From assembly GCA_964346815.1 (NCBI GenBank), contig CAYFWF010000055.1, forward strand, positions 107,356 to 171,355: DNA of 64,000 nucleotides, read 5' to 3'. Positions 41,905 to 50,372 of this stretch are shown here, in pieces. This DNA comes from CAYFWF01 sp964346815 (lineage in GTDB: Bacteria; Acidobacteriota; Aminicenantia; Aminicenantales; Aminicenantaceae). The number at the start of each line of letters is the position of its first letter. The stretch's first letter is position 1. The position numbers were made by a program, and so were the translations under genes. Under the pieces are notes generated by a model, which was not told where the DNA came from, did no database searches, and saw nothing but the letters and a program-made list of their open reading frames with translations.

Positions 41905-42474
41905 TTATATAGCTCTTTTCAGCTCTCTGTATCGAAAGCAGTCGATAGTGTGGTCGTTGACCATGCCGACGGCCTGCATCAAGGCGTAGCAGATGGTGGA
42001 TCCGACGAACTTGAATCCTCTGTCGATCAAGTCTTTGCTGAGGGCATCCGATTCCGGCGTCTTGGTGGGGATTTCTTTGAGTGTCTTCCAGGAATTGACC
42101 TTCGGACTTCCGCCCACAAACCGCCAGATGTAGGCATCGAAGCTCCCGAATTCCTTTTGGACTGATAGGAAGGCTTTTGCATTCTGGATGGCAGCCTCGA
42201 TTTTGAGCCGGTTCCGTATGATCCCCTTATCGGCGAGGAGGGACTGGATCTTCTTCTGATCGTATTCGGCAACTTTCCGGGGATCGAAATCGTTGAAGGC
42301 CTTCCGGAAGTTTCCGCGCTTTTTGAGGATAGTCCACCAGCTCAGTCCTGCCTGCATGCCGTCCAGGACCAGCGATTCAAAGAGCTTCCTGTCATCGTGT
42401 ACAGGAACTCCCCATTCCCTGTCATGATAGTCCCTGTATAGGGGATCATCAGGAACCCATTCGCATCTTTTCAT
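41905..42474 (-). CDS. tag: DNA-3-methyladenine glycosylase I
   Basis: A 189-residue base-excision glycosylase that removes 3-methyladenine from alkylated DNA. Family blocks are clear: CEWVPDDPLYRDYHDREWG, FESLVLDGMQAGLSWWTIL and FVGSTICYALMQAVGMVNDH, including zinc ligands near both ends. The length equals the usual Tag length. AAGGAT precedes the ATG. It lies 95 bases upstream of the MocR gene on the same strand. Confidence 0.94.
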   Translation of the reverse strand: MKRCEWVPDDPLYRDYHDREWGVPVHDDRKLFESLVLDGMQAGLSWWTILKKRGNFRKAFNDFDPRKVAEYDQKKIQSLLADKGIIRNRLKIEAAIQNAKAFLSVQKEFGSFDAYIWRFVGGSPKVNSWKTLKEIPTKTPESDALSKDLIDRGFKFVGSTICYALMQAVGMVNDHTIDCFRYRELKRAI

Positions 42475-42566
42475 GGCAAAAATCCTTTATAACTTTCAGT
42501 GTATTATAAGTAAAAGCCAGGGTTCGCTTCAATTATGGATCTTCTAAAAGCATGACTTCTTAATTG

Positions 42567-42575
42567 TGTTATAAT
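42567..42575 (+). promoter_or_regulatory. Extended -10 promoter of the pgs locus
   Basis: TGTTATAAT gives a perfect TATAAT with an extended TGN. No good -35 box is visible, as is usual for this promoter type. The predicted leader before pgsB is about 150 bases. Confidence 0.5.
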
Positions 42576-42597
42576 AATCAGCCCTCTCATATGTATC

Positions 42598-42715
42598 CAG
42601 GAAGGAGGTGTTGAGCAATACAGCGTTCGGATTGTTATTGTTGAGGCTAAAGGCTTGACTCGCCTATGGATACCGGGTTGTAAGACGTGCCGCCAGCATC
42701 TTGTGATCCGGGGGT
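42598..42715 (+). other. GC-rich leader before pgsB
   Basis: The transcribed gap between the promoter and pgsB is GC-richer than its surroundings and starts with a strong AAGGAGGTG site followed by a possible 15-codon TTG-started frame. A small AAGACG/CATCTT stem lies further on. It could hold a leader peptide or a structured RNA, but I could not match it to a known riboswitch. Confidence 0.3.
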
Positions 42716-42730
42716 AAAAGGAGAAGGCAC

Positions 42731-43930
42731 ATCAGAGAACTTGTTATTGTTGGAGCGTGCATTTCCCTTTTTGTGATCTATCTGCTCAAGGAACGGTCAA
42801 CACTCAACAGGGCGGTTAGAGATATCCCTTTAAGAATTTGTGTCACCGGTACGAGAGGGAAGTCCAGCGTGACAAGACTCATCGCAGCCTGTTTGAGGGA
42901 AGCAGGGATGTCTGTACTCGCCAAAACCACGGGTTCTAAGCCCTGTCTGATTTTACCGGATGGGAAAGAAACAGAGATCGAACGGCTCGGAAATCCTTCC
43001 ATCCTGGAAGGGAAGAAGGTCTTGAAACTTGCTGCAAAATTGGATGTACACGCTGCCGTAATGGAGATGATGAGCATCAGGCCCGAATCCCATTATGCAG
43101 AGTCCATTCAAATGATCAGACCCCATATCCTGGTGATCACCAATATACGCAAAGACCATCTAGCAGAAATGGGCCCGAGCGAAGAGGGCATCGCCCGCTG
43201 CTTCGCCTCTGCCATACCCGCGAGAAGCACTGTGATTGTTCCAGCCGAGGAGTTCTATCCGGTTTTCCAGAAAAAAGCGGAGTATGTCCGGGCGCAAATC
43301 CTATACGTCTCTTCGGACAAACTCAATGAAGATAACGTGTGGAAGGCAGAACTTCCAGCCAATGAATTCGAGCAAAATATCCGTCTTGCCAGGGCTGTGG
43401 CGGAGTTTTTAGAAATCGATCAGGGAAAGGCCTATCAAGGCCTTTTGAAGGCTCAACAGGATTTCGGCAGTCTCAAAATATGGAAAACCGATTCCGGACC
43501 GTCGTCAAAAATCTGGTACCTAGTCAGCGCTTTTGCAGCCAATGATCCCGAATCCACAAAGAGGGTGCTCGACAAACTTGAAAATAAGAGTCTTTTTGAA
43601 AAAAGGAATAAGATCGGGCTTTTCAATCTCCGCAGCGATAGAGGAGAACGCAGCGTCCAGTGGTTGGAGGCTTTGAAAGATGAGTCGGCTTTTTCCTTTG
43701 ATGCCCTGGTTTTTATCGGGGAGCATGCTCGGGCCGTAAAGACGAGATTAAGAGGACTTAATAAAGCTGAAATCTTCGTTTTCCATACCAAAAAACCCGA
43801 AAAGTTGATGACACAGATATTCCTTATTGGCGGAGAAGAAGCGGTTTTGGTAGGAATGGGGAACATGGGAGGCATGGGGCGACTCCTGGTTGACTATTGG
43901 GCTCAGAGAGGAAGACAGCATGACCTATGA
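42731..43930 (+). CDS. pgsB: Poly-gamma-glutamate synthase subunit PgsB/CapB
   Basis: PgsB is the ATP-dependent ligase that adds glutamate in poly-gamma-glutamate synthesis at the inner membrane. The nucleotide-binding loop VTGTRGKSSVTRL and the EMMSIRPESHYAES and TNIRKDHLAEMG segments match the family. The first canonical start is GTG 42773, but the frame is open upstream and encodes the hydrophobic N-terminal helix (ELVIVGACISLFVIYLL) that the family has. AAGGAGAAGG lies just before an ATC at 42731 and no ATG/GTG/TTG is available there, so I propose AUC as the start. With GTG the helix would be mostly lost. It overlaps pgsC by 11 bases. Confidence 0.85.
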   Translation: MRELVIVGACISLFVIYLLKERSTLNRAVRDIPLRICVTGTRGKSSVTRLIAACLREAGMSVLAKTTGSKPCLILPDGKETEIERLGNPSILEGKKVLKLAAKLDVHAAVMEMMSIRPESHYAESIQMIRPHILVITNIRKDHLAEMGPSEEGIARCFASAIPARSTVIVPAEEFYPVFQKKAEYVRAQILYVSSDKLNEDNVWKAELPANEFEQNIRLARAVAEFLEIDQGKAYQGLLKAQQDFGSLKIWKTDSGPSSKIWYLVSAFAANDPESTKRVLDKLENKSLFEKRNKIGLFNLRSDRGERSVQWLEALKDESAFSFDALVFIGEHARAVKTRLRGLNKAEIFVFHTKKPEKLMTQIFLIGGEEAVLVGMGNMGGMGRLLVDYWAQRGRQHDL

Positions 43931-44360
43931 AACTCTTCTCATCGGTCTTGTAGTTGCCGTTTTTTACGTAGAGATCATGGATATCTATCCCGGTGGCATC
44001 ATCGTACCTGCCTATATGGCCTTGTTTCTCGACCAGCCTTTGCGGATTCTCGTGACGGTCGCAGCGGCACTCTTGTGTCTTCTGACATATAAGCTTCTCT
44101 CACGTGTTTTGATCCTCTTTGGACGAAGAAGATTCGTGATGCTCATTTTTCTGGGAGCACTCTGGGGACAGATCTGGTTTCTTCTTTACCCCTACCTGTA
44201 CTCAGGACCATTGGAGATTCGTGTGATCGGATGGGTCATACCGGGACTTCTTGCCAACAATCTGGAAAAGCAGCGGTTTCTTGCCACCCTGGCATCCCTG
44301 TTTACTGTCTCGATCATCACCTATTTTCTGGTAAGGATACTCTCCAATTTTATTTTTTAA
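43920..44360 (+). CDS. pgsC: Poly-gamma-glutamate synthesis membrane protein PgsC/CapC
   Basis: A 146-residue membrane protein with four to five helices, matching PgsC, the partner that forms the synthase complex with PgsB. IYPGGIIVPAYMALF and FGRRRFVMLI are the recognisable blocks, and the length is typical. GAGAGGAAG before ATG 43920 chooses this start; the frame extends 10 codons upstream within pgsB. Overlap with pgsB implies translational coupling. Confidence 0.9.
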   Translation: MTYETLLIGLVVAVFYVEIMDIYPGGIIVPAYMALFLDQPLRILVTVAAALLCLLTYKLLSRVLILFGRRRFVMLIFLGALWGQIWFLLYPYLYSGPLEIRVIGWVIPGLLANNLEKQRFLATLASLFTVSIITYFLVRILSNFIF

Positions 44361-44381
44361 GACTAAGATTTTGAGATAAAG

Positions 44382-45488
44382 ATGATGTCGCGCTTTTCAC
44401 TCAAGCCAAAAAAACATCAGATGCCGTTTCTCCTTTTCTTCCTTTGCTTTGTTTTTTTTATCCTTGCCCAGATTCTCCCCTCTTGGGAGGCCAAAGCTTT
44501 AATAGAGAAGATGAAGGAGGCATCGCGGATCATGTCCCAGGCCACATCTGTTCTTAAGAGATGTCGAGAGGACAAGGGCCTTTCGATAGACCCATCATCG
44601 GACATAAACCGGACAGGACTGATCGGGACAAGACTCTCGCTTATCACGACCTCCTTGGGCAATCTGGAGTCCAAGAGAACGACCACCAATCCGAATTTCG
44701 CAGGACTTGTGGTCTACTTGTTAAGAAAAGCAGGCGTCGAAGAACAAGACGCCATTGCTGTAGGCGCCTCTGGATCTTTTCCCGCTCTTATTATAGCGGT
44801 TCTCTCAGCTTCCAAGGCTATGGATTTGAATCCCCTGATCATTGCCTCGTTGGGCGCATCCCAGTGGGGAGCCAATCTTGCAGAGTTCCATTGGCTCCAT
44901 ATGCAAGACTGTCTCTGGGACAATGGCGTTTTCACCTACACTCCTGTAGCGATATCTCTGGGTGGGGAGCGGGATAGAGGTGAAGATATGGAAGAGCAAG
45001 GACGTATCCTCCTCATGAAGGCTATGGAGGAGAGTGGAATTCCTATTGTTGAGGAGCTGGGATTGGAGCCTACCGTTAAAACCAAAATGCGCCTTTATTC
45101 CAAAGCGGCAGGCGAGAAACCTATCAGAGCGTTCGTGAACATCGGAGGAGGCTGGTCGAATCTGGGTACGGATTCGGAAGTTTTGAACCTGAAGCCAGGG
45201 ATTGTGAAGTTTTCTCGCATTCCTCCTAAAGAAAACAGAGGAGTTCTGTATGAGATGGGGATAAGAGACATCCCTGTCATCCATCTTCTCTTTATAAGAG
45301 GGCTCGTTGAGCGCTATGGTCTTGCATGGGATCCGGTGCCTCTTCCTCAGGCCGGAGAAGGAAAGATTTACCAAAGGATCCTGGAGAGACAGCCCTCTTT
45401 TCTTTATATTTCTCTGGCTTTCTTTTTCCTGCTATTCGTTCTCTTCGTTGTGGGGACCAAAAGCTCTTCACACATTTCGAGACCTTGA
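44382..45488 (+). CDS. pgsW: Poly-gamma-glutamate system protein PgsW
   Basis: This 368-residue protein corresponds to the poly-gamma-glutamate system protein often called PgsW, found with pgsB and pgsC in bacteria lacking the Bacillus arrangement. A signal-anchor helix lies at residues 13-30 and a second helix near 345-362, with a soluble domain between. AVGASGSFPALIIA and FVNIGGGWSNLGTD resemble a hydrolase-like fold, but no catalytic residues are proven. It follows pgsC by 21 bases. A role in polymer export or release is possible. Confidence 0.85.
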   Translation: MMSRFSLKPKKHQMPFLLFFLCFVFFILAQILPSWEAKALIEKMKEASRIMSQATSVLKRCREDKGLSIDPSSDINRTGLIGTRLSLITTSLGNLESKRTTTNPNFAGLVVYLLRKAGVEEQDAIAVGASGSFPALIIAVLSASKAMDLNPLIIASLGASQWGANLAEFHWLHMQDCLWDNGVFTYTPVAISLGGERDRGEDMEEQGRILLMKAMEESGIPIVEELGLEPTVKTKMRLYSKAAGEKPIRAFVNIGGGWSNLGTDSEVLNLKPGIVKFSRIPPKENRGVLYEMGIRDIPVIHLLFIRGLVERYGLAWDPVPLPQAGEGKIYQRILERQPSFLYISLAFFFLLFVLFVVGTKSSSHISRP

Positions 45489-45517
45489 AACTTTGAAAAC
45501 TCAAGATGAGCTCTCTG

Positions 45518-45531
45518 TATGGATATCCATA
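45518..45531. terminator. Possible terminator palindrome
   Basis: A perfect 14-bp palindrome TATGGATATCCATA is followed by five T residues in the gap between the convergent pgsW gene and the membrane protein gene. The lack of a loop makes it a weak candidate. Confidence 0.3.
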
Positions 45532-45573
45532 TTTTTCCCTTTTTCGAAGATGGGAATGAAAAAACAGAGGGCA

Positions 45574-46152
45574 TCATTTAAGGAGTGTTATCCGGACGAT
45601 TCCATTATAGACTTCAAGAGTCTCTCTGTCCTGACAGACCGCCCGTTCAAGAGTCAAAGTCCCCAGGGGATAGTCCGTCCACTTGTAGAGATTGACATCC
45701 ATTTTTGTCTTCGTGATAGAGGCAAGCTCAGGAACGGCTTCCTCGATTTCTGGAAGCTCGAGCTGTCTGAGGACTTCATTGATAGGTCTGATGTCGGAGA
45801 TGTTAAAATAGTTGCCGGATCTGTCCAATTGCAGGGAGAGCCTGGGCTTCGGATCTTGAAAGACATAACGAACTTCTTCTTTCAATCCGACATATTTTCT
45901 GCTTACAGTGAAACTATACTCAGGGGTTTCTTTGGGAAAGATTTTGGATATGAGTCGAGGCATGGTGAGCGTCCCGGCTTCGTGTTGGCGAAGGAAAATG
46001 AGAGCCAGCAGGAGGATGAGCATGATCATCATAGCTCGAAAGATATACTCGTGCTGCCTCTTTATGATAAGGATGATCAGCCACACTGCCGCAATGATAA
46101 GGAGAATACTGGCGGCAGTGGTCAGGGATATCATCCCGAGGATGTCTTTCAT
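45574..46152 (-). CDS. Membrane protein of unknown function
   Basis: I do not recognise this 192-residue protein. It has two hydrophobic segments near residues 8-30 and 37-55, then a soluble C-terminal part of about 130 residues with mixed alpha/beta character and no metal or nucleotide motif. The frame is open 14 codons further upstream, but AGGAGAG lies five bases before ATG 46152. It converges on the pgs genes without sharing their strand, so a link with them is not supported. Confidence 0.65.
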   Translation of the reverse strand: MKDILGMISLTTAASILLIIAAVWLIILIIKRQHEYIFRAMMIMLILLLALIFLRQHEAGTLTMPRLISKIFPKETPEYSFTVSRKYVGLKEEVRYVFQDPKPRLSLQLDRSGNYFNISDIRPINEVLRQLELPEIEEAVPELASITKTKMDVNLYKWTDYPLGTLTLERAVCQDRETLEVYNGIVRITLLK

Positions 46153-46276
46153 TCTGCTCTCCTGAAGTCCCAGTAAAATGTTGCTTGTAGACATATTACC
46201 ACATAAAAGAACCAGTTGTTAAGTCATATATCAAACTCTGAGCATTCACAGTTTAGTCGGTTTTTGCCGTCTTTGT

Positions 46277-46372
46277 TCACCAAAAATGGAAAAATTTCCC
46301 TTTTTTCGGGATTGCTTCCCCAGGAATGTTGACAAATTGGCCCCTCGGGTTGTGATGAGCGGGCAGATGCAT
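46277..46372 (-). CDS. Candidate 31-residue small ORF
   Basis: An ATG at 46372 with AGGAGG four bases upstream opens a 31-codon frame ending at 46277, rich in His, Pro and Lys. It lies in the gap downstream of the LarA-like gene. The ribosome binding site is its only support; it may be chance. The remainder of the 46200-46465 gap shows nothing else I can support. Confidence 0.2.
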   Translation of the reverse strand: MHLPAHHNPRGQFVNIPGEAIPKKGKFFHFW

Positions 46373-46465
46373 ACTTCCTCCTGGCCCGCGTTTGGTTACA
46401 TTGCAGCCGAGGCAGAGCTGTACCGGATGGGTTTGAAAGAATGAGTGGAAAAATGAGAGCATGCG

Positions 46466-47830
46466 TCAAAATTCCTTCCATGGAATCCCGTAGGGACCAT
46501 CCGGGAGAACAGCAACCTTCGGGACTCGTCCGAGGCGTTTTATGAGCCTGTTGAAAGCCCACTGAATTGTTGTGTTGGTCAATTTCTGGAGGGTTGTGGA
46601 TTCGCCCACAACGGTTCTGGAGTCGGTGCCCGGGATCCAGTCGAAATCGCCCTTAGCTATCTCCAGGGAGCAGTAAACAAGATTTTCCTGAGAAGTTTTT
46701 TCAAAAAGCCTGGTCCACATCTGGGCTTCCCATTGTTCGGGCACGAACGCCCAGGCAGGATCGAGAATCATTTGAACGAATTTTTGGGAGCCCACTTCTC
46801 CTAAAAGCTTCACCATTCGCTTGTAATTTTCTCCTCCTATGGGATCTTTGTCTGTGTGATGGGCAGCAAGGATGCAGATGCCCTGCTCTTTGATCACAGG
46901 GACACACACCAGCGCTCCCTTGGCAGCTTGGTAGTGATTCACCCCCACAAACCCGGCGTGTGAGATGACTAGGTCATACTTTTTTTGGAAAGGGATGGAT
47001 GCATAAGTGCGGAGTTTTCTCGCCGCTTCCTGGTGAGCCTTCTCAAGGTCACCGGCAAACACTCCTGTCAATCGGTAATCTGCATCGAGGGTGACGTTTA
47101 CGATCATGTCACAGCCAGTCATCTTGGACACCCTCAGGGCTTCTTCGTGGACAGGATTCCCTTCCAGCACCAGATCCCTTGCACGAGGCGAATGAAGGAT
47201 TGGCCCGCTGTGGAGAGCATGGGTTGAGCCTTCGGAAATCAAACCGGGACAGATGGATTTTCGGCCGCCAGAGACACCCGCCATGAAGTGACTTTCTACA
47301 AGGCCTGTGAGAATCTTGATGTCGCTTTCCACATAAAACCTGTTGACAAAAATCTCTCCGCCGAATTCGGTATGTCCGATTTTGACAAGATCTTCCTTTC
47401 TTCTTGAATCGTGGTTGATGATCGGGATATTGAGGGCGAGTACGCGGGGGTCGAGCATCTTCCTTATCTCGTTTTTTTTCATGGCCCTATGTGTGCCTGT
47501 AGAGATCAGAAGGCGTATCTGCTGAGGGGACAGGTCTGATTTGATCATCTCATCCAAAACAGGAAGGAGAATACCGGCTTTTCCGGTATAAGGAACCGGA
47601 CGGGTGTTGTCGGAGAGGACGATAACGGCTTTGGCTTTTGGATTTGACTGGAGTTTTTTCCGGACAATCTCCCTCAAGCTGGAGCATTGAATCGGCGAAC
47701 GTATGGAGCGGAGAATCTCCCCCTCCGGATCTGAGAGTACAGCAGGCTTTCCCATCCGTAAAACGTCTGCAGAGTTCGGGACTTGTACAGGAAATCTTAT
47801 GTGCCCCAGGTCGAAGAGGACTTCGTTCAT
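46466..47830 (-). CDS. LarA-family nickel-dependent racemase (DUF2088)
   Basis: The 454-residue protein belongs to the LarA family, enzymes that racemise or epimerise hydroxy acids with a nickel-pincer nucleotide cofactor. Conserved parts are LSDNTRPVPY, STGTHRAMKKNE, INHDSRR and GLVESHFMAGVSGGRKSICPG, where the lysine would carry the cofactor and the histidines act in catalysis. No larB, larC or larE maturation genes are seen in this window. The hydroxy-acid substrate may differ from lactate. No clear ribosome binding site precedes the ATG. Confidence 0.87.
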   Translation of the reverse strand: MNEVLFDLGHIRFPVQVPNSADVLRMGKPAVLSDPEGEILRSIRSPIQCSSLREIVRKKLQSNPKAKAVIVLSDNTRPVPYTGKAGILLPVLDEMIKSDLSPQQIRLLISTGTHRAMKKNEIRKMLDPRVLALNIPIINHDSRRKEDLVKIGHTEFGGEIFVNRFYVESDIKILTGLVESHFMAGVSGGRKSICPGLISEGSTHALHSGPILHSPRARDLVLEGNPVHEEALRVSKMTGCDMIVNVTLDADYRLTGVFAGDLEKAHQEAARKLRTYASIPFQKKYDLVISHAGFVGVNHYQAAKGALVCVPVIKEQGICILAAHHTDKDPIGGENYKRMVKLLGEVGSQKFVQMILDPAWAFVPEQWEAQMWTRLFEKTSQENLVYCSLEIAKGDFDWIPGTDSRTVVGESTTLQKLTNTTIQWAFNRLIKRLGRVPKVAVLPDGPYGIPWKEF

Positions 47831-47902
47831 TTTGAAATAAACGTTCTTTCTCCGATGCTCTCTTTTATAGCAAATGCCATATGTATTCCTGTAGGATTCA
47901 GG

Positions 47903-49174
47903 CTAATCCATGGTTTTGATCAGACGAAAATCTCCTCTCAAGGCTGCCTCTAAGACAGCACGCATGTATTCATCCACGGTATCCGGAGTTAGGGATACAG
48001 GCATATTTTTGAGCTTCGAGGAAAGCTGGGGGTTTTTGGCGGCCTGAAGGGCTCTCTCGATATGAGCAGGAGTGAGCCCAGAGATTTGTGCCAGAGTCGT
48101 AGGGAAATTGATCCGCTCACTCATCGCGATCAATCCCTGTGCTACAGTCGATCCCAGCTCCCTGCCCTGTTGGAAGATCTTAGCCTCTTCCATGAGACCG
48201 TACCTGCTTATGAGCTCTGCCAGCCGGCGGAGCTGATTTTGGATAGCCGGTGAAAAGAAAACGGTGTAGTAAGGATTCAAAATGGCACAGGCCCGGCCGT
48301 GACTGAGGACATCCACGAGAGAGAAGCTCGTGAGATGAGCACCGTTGGTTCCTCCGATCATGATGGCATAGCCGCCGAGATCGGTAGCCAAGCCCAGTGC
48401 TTCTCTGGCTTCCAAGTCCTCTGGAGTAGTCAGCGCTTTTTCCAGATAAGCCAAGATGAGCTCGATGCCTGTGAGTGCAATTTCTTCGATTTTATCATAC
48501 ATCTCTGGCTGGGCACCGTAATAGACTTCCAGACAATGGGAAAGGCCGTCAAAGGCTCCGTCACAGGTGAAAGTAGGAGACATGGATCGGGTCAAGCTGT
48601 AGTCGAAAAGACAGTGGGGAGGAACAATGGCATCATCAATGATCAGCTTTTTCTGGTGGGTCAGGATGTCCGTGATGTTGGAGTATTTGGTAAGATGGGC
48701 TGCCGAACCCGATGCCGTCTGAGCTGCGAGAAAAGGAATGAGTCTTGTTCCGGAGGAACGAAGCTTTCCGGTCACCTTTCCCACTCCAAAAAAGTCATCG
48801 AGATTTCCATCCAGATTGGCAAGAACGACGGCTGCCTTGGTTGCATCGATCCCTGACCCTCCTGAGACGGTCAAGACACAATCTGGTTTTGAATCAAGGA
48901 CAGCTTCTCGGATTCGAAAGACATCTTCTCGGGGGGAGTTTGGTCGGGCCGAGAGAGTGCGGCCGATGATCCGGATCCCAGAGTCTGCTAAAGAATCAGC
49001 AAGGATGTGATAACTTCCAGTATCCCTCTGGTGAAGGCTTGTAACGAGAAGGGCACGGGTTCCCAAATCTTTAAGAAGTGCTCCGATTTTGTCCAGACAT
49101 TCCAGGCCAAAAGTATAATCCTCTCCTTTGAATTCCTCTATGAGCATTTTAGCTTTATTTTTGAGCTCTTCCAT
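47903..49174 (-). CDS. Iron-containing alcohol dehydrogenase
   Basis: A 423-residue group III (Fe-type) alcohol dehydrogenase. The NAD(P)-binding segment is VSGGSGIDATKAA, and the metal-binding region includes CDGAFDGLSHCLE and GAHLTSFSLVDVLSHGRACA with the expected Asp and three His. It lies upstream of the LarA-like gene on the same strand, 73 bases apart, so both may act on a hydroxy acid or alcohol. It is divergent from a PfkB kinase gene with a shared palindrome between them. Confidence 0.88.
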   Translation of the reverse strand: MEELKNKAKMLIEEFKGEDYTFGLECLDKIGALLKDLGTRALLVTSLHQRDTGSYHILADSLADSGIRIIGRTLSARPNSPREDVFRIREAVLDSKPDCVLTVSGGSGIDATKAAVVLANLDGNLDDFFGVGKVTGKLRSSGTRLIPFLAAQTASGSAAHLTKYSNITDILTHQKKLIIDDAIVPPHCLFDYSLTRSMSPTFTCDGAFDGLSHCLEVYYGAQPEMYDKIEEIALTGIELILAYLEKALTTPEDLEAREALGLATDLGGYAIMIGGTNGAHLTSFSLVDVLSHGRACAILNPYYTVFFSPAIQNQLRRLAELISRYGLMEEAKIFQQGRELGSTVAQGLIAMSERINFPTTLAQISGLTPAHIERALQAAKNPQLSSKLKNMPVSLTPDTVDEYMRAVLEAALRGDFRLIKTMD

Positions 49175-49219
49175 TTTTTATCAATAATCCAGGTTCAATA
49201 ATATATCATAAATTTCTGG

Positions 49220-49242
49220 TTTTATAACTGCAGGTTATAAAA
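49220..49242. promoter_or_regulatory. Operator-like inverted repeat between divergent genes
   Basis: TTTTATAAC and GTTATAAAA form a perfect 9-bp inverted repeat around a 5-base centre in the 112-base gap between the divergent alcohol dehydrogenase and PfkB genes. The half site GTTATAAA occurs again at 49274-49281, just before the kinase ATG. This fits a shared transcription-factor operator. Confidence 0.45.
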
Positions 49243-49286
49243 AAGCGAAAAAAGATTTAAAATAGAGCCAGGAGTTATAAACCGCC

Positions 49287-50219
49287 ATGCCGCGATTTGG
49301 CCTGATAGGAACGATCACATATGACGTCATCTCTCATGAAGCCGGAGCGGGATTCCGGGGAATAGGAGGAGTGCTGCATCAGGCTGCTGTGCTCTGTGGA
49401 TTGAAGGAGGAAGTGTTCCTCTACACAAACCTTGGCCAGGAGTTGAGCGGTGCGTTCAATAATACAACCAAGAACTGGAGGACCCTTCATACGGAGGGAA
49501 TACATTGTGTGCCCGGACCGGGCAATCGGGTCTTTCTCAGATATCCTCGAAGAGGCGAAAGAATTGAAGTATTAGAATCGGTCGTTCCGCCTTTAAATCC
49601 TGAAAAGATTCTCAATGATATGAAGAATTTGAGTTTTCTCGTTCTGGTCATGAATTCTGGATTCGATTTAGAGAAAAATGACTGGCAGAAGATAAAAAAG
49701 GAAGCGGCCTGTCCGATCTGGCTAGATATTCATTCCCTACTTTTAGAAAAGAAACTGAACAGGTCCCGAAAATATGTTCCGCTTCCGGATTGGAGGGAAT
49801 GGACCCAGGGCGCGTGTTATCTGCAGGCCAATAGCGCCGAGGCGGCATCTATGCTCGGTCATCCTGGGAGAGAATTGCCAGAGACAGATATGATACGTTT
49901 TGGAAAGATGGCCTTGGATTTGGGAGTCCATGCCGTGTTCGTAACAATGGGCGAGGAAGGTGCTCTGGTTATGACTCGGGACCGAGCGAGAAAGATCGCT
50001 GTCAGAGGCCGCGCAACTTTTGTTGACTCTACTGGATGTGGCGATGTCTTCTGTGCCGGCACAGTAGCAAAACTCGCTGAGAACGGCGATCCGTTTCAAG
50101 CCGCACAATATGGTCTGCAGCTGGCTTCCGCAGCGGCCAGCATCGCTGGAATAAACGCCACCTATGAGCTTGCCCGCAAATTTGCCGGTGCCGGAGCCGG
50201 ACGTTCGAAATCTTCATGA
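49287..50219 (+). CDS. PfkB-family carbohydrate kinase
   Basis: A 310-residue ribokinase/PfkB-family kinase that should phosphorylate a sugar or nucleoside with ATP. The N-terminal GTITYDVI region and GIGGVLHQAA form the substrate site, and the C-terminal signature DSTGCGDVFCAG carries the anion hole and catalytic Asp253; GCGD replaces the usual GAGD. The sugar is unknown. It faces the alcohol dehydrogenase gene across an operator-like inverted repeat. The nearest AGGAG is 13 bases before the ATG. Confidence 0.88.
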   Translation: MPRFGLIGTITYDVISHEAGAGFRGIGGVLHQAAVLCGLKEEVFLYTNLGQELSGAFNNTTKNWRTLHTEGIHCVPGPGNRVFLRYPRRGERIEVLESVVPPLNPEKILNDMKNLSFLVLVMNSGFDLEKNDWQKIKKEAACPIWLDIHSLLLEKKLNRSRKYVPLPDWREWTQGACYLQANSAEAASMLGHPGRELPETDMIRFGKMALDLGVHAVFVTMGEEGALVMTRDRARKIAVRGRATFVDSTGCGDVFCAGTVAKLAENGDPFQAAQYGLQLASAAASIAGINATYELARKFAGAGAGRSKSS

Positions 50220-50372
50220 ATTTTCCCTTGCCTTGCAGACCAACTCTAGAAAGACTTGTCAGCGATTTTCATTACATGAGTTCAAATGGATATTTCGCGA
50301 TTGCCGCTGGTATTTCAGACACATTTTTTCTTCTCAGGGCTTTTGGAAGATTTTTTTTTATGTTAGAATAAT

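Noticed and set aside
42598..42715. Known riboswitch before pgsB
   Set aside because: The leader does not show the conserved cores of c-di-GMP, TPP, SAM, cobalamin or guanidine riboswitches that I could recognise.
46224..46562. 112-codon minus-strand frame downstream of the LarA-like gene
   Set aside because: It overlaps the LarA 3' end in another frame and has no motif; only the short AGGAGG-preceded piece was kept at low confidence.
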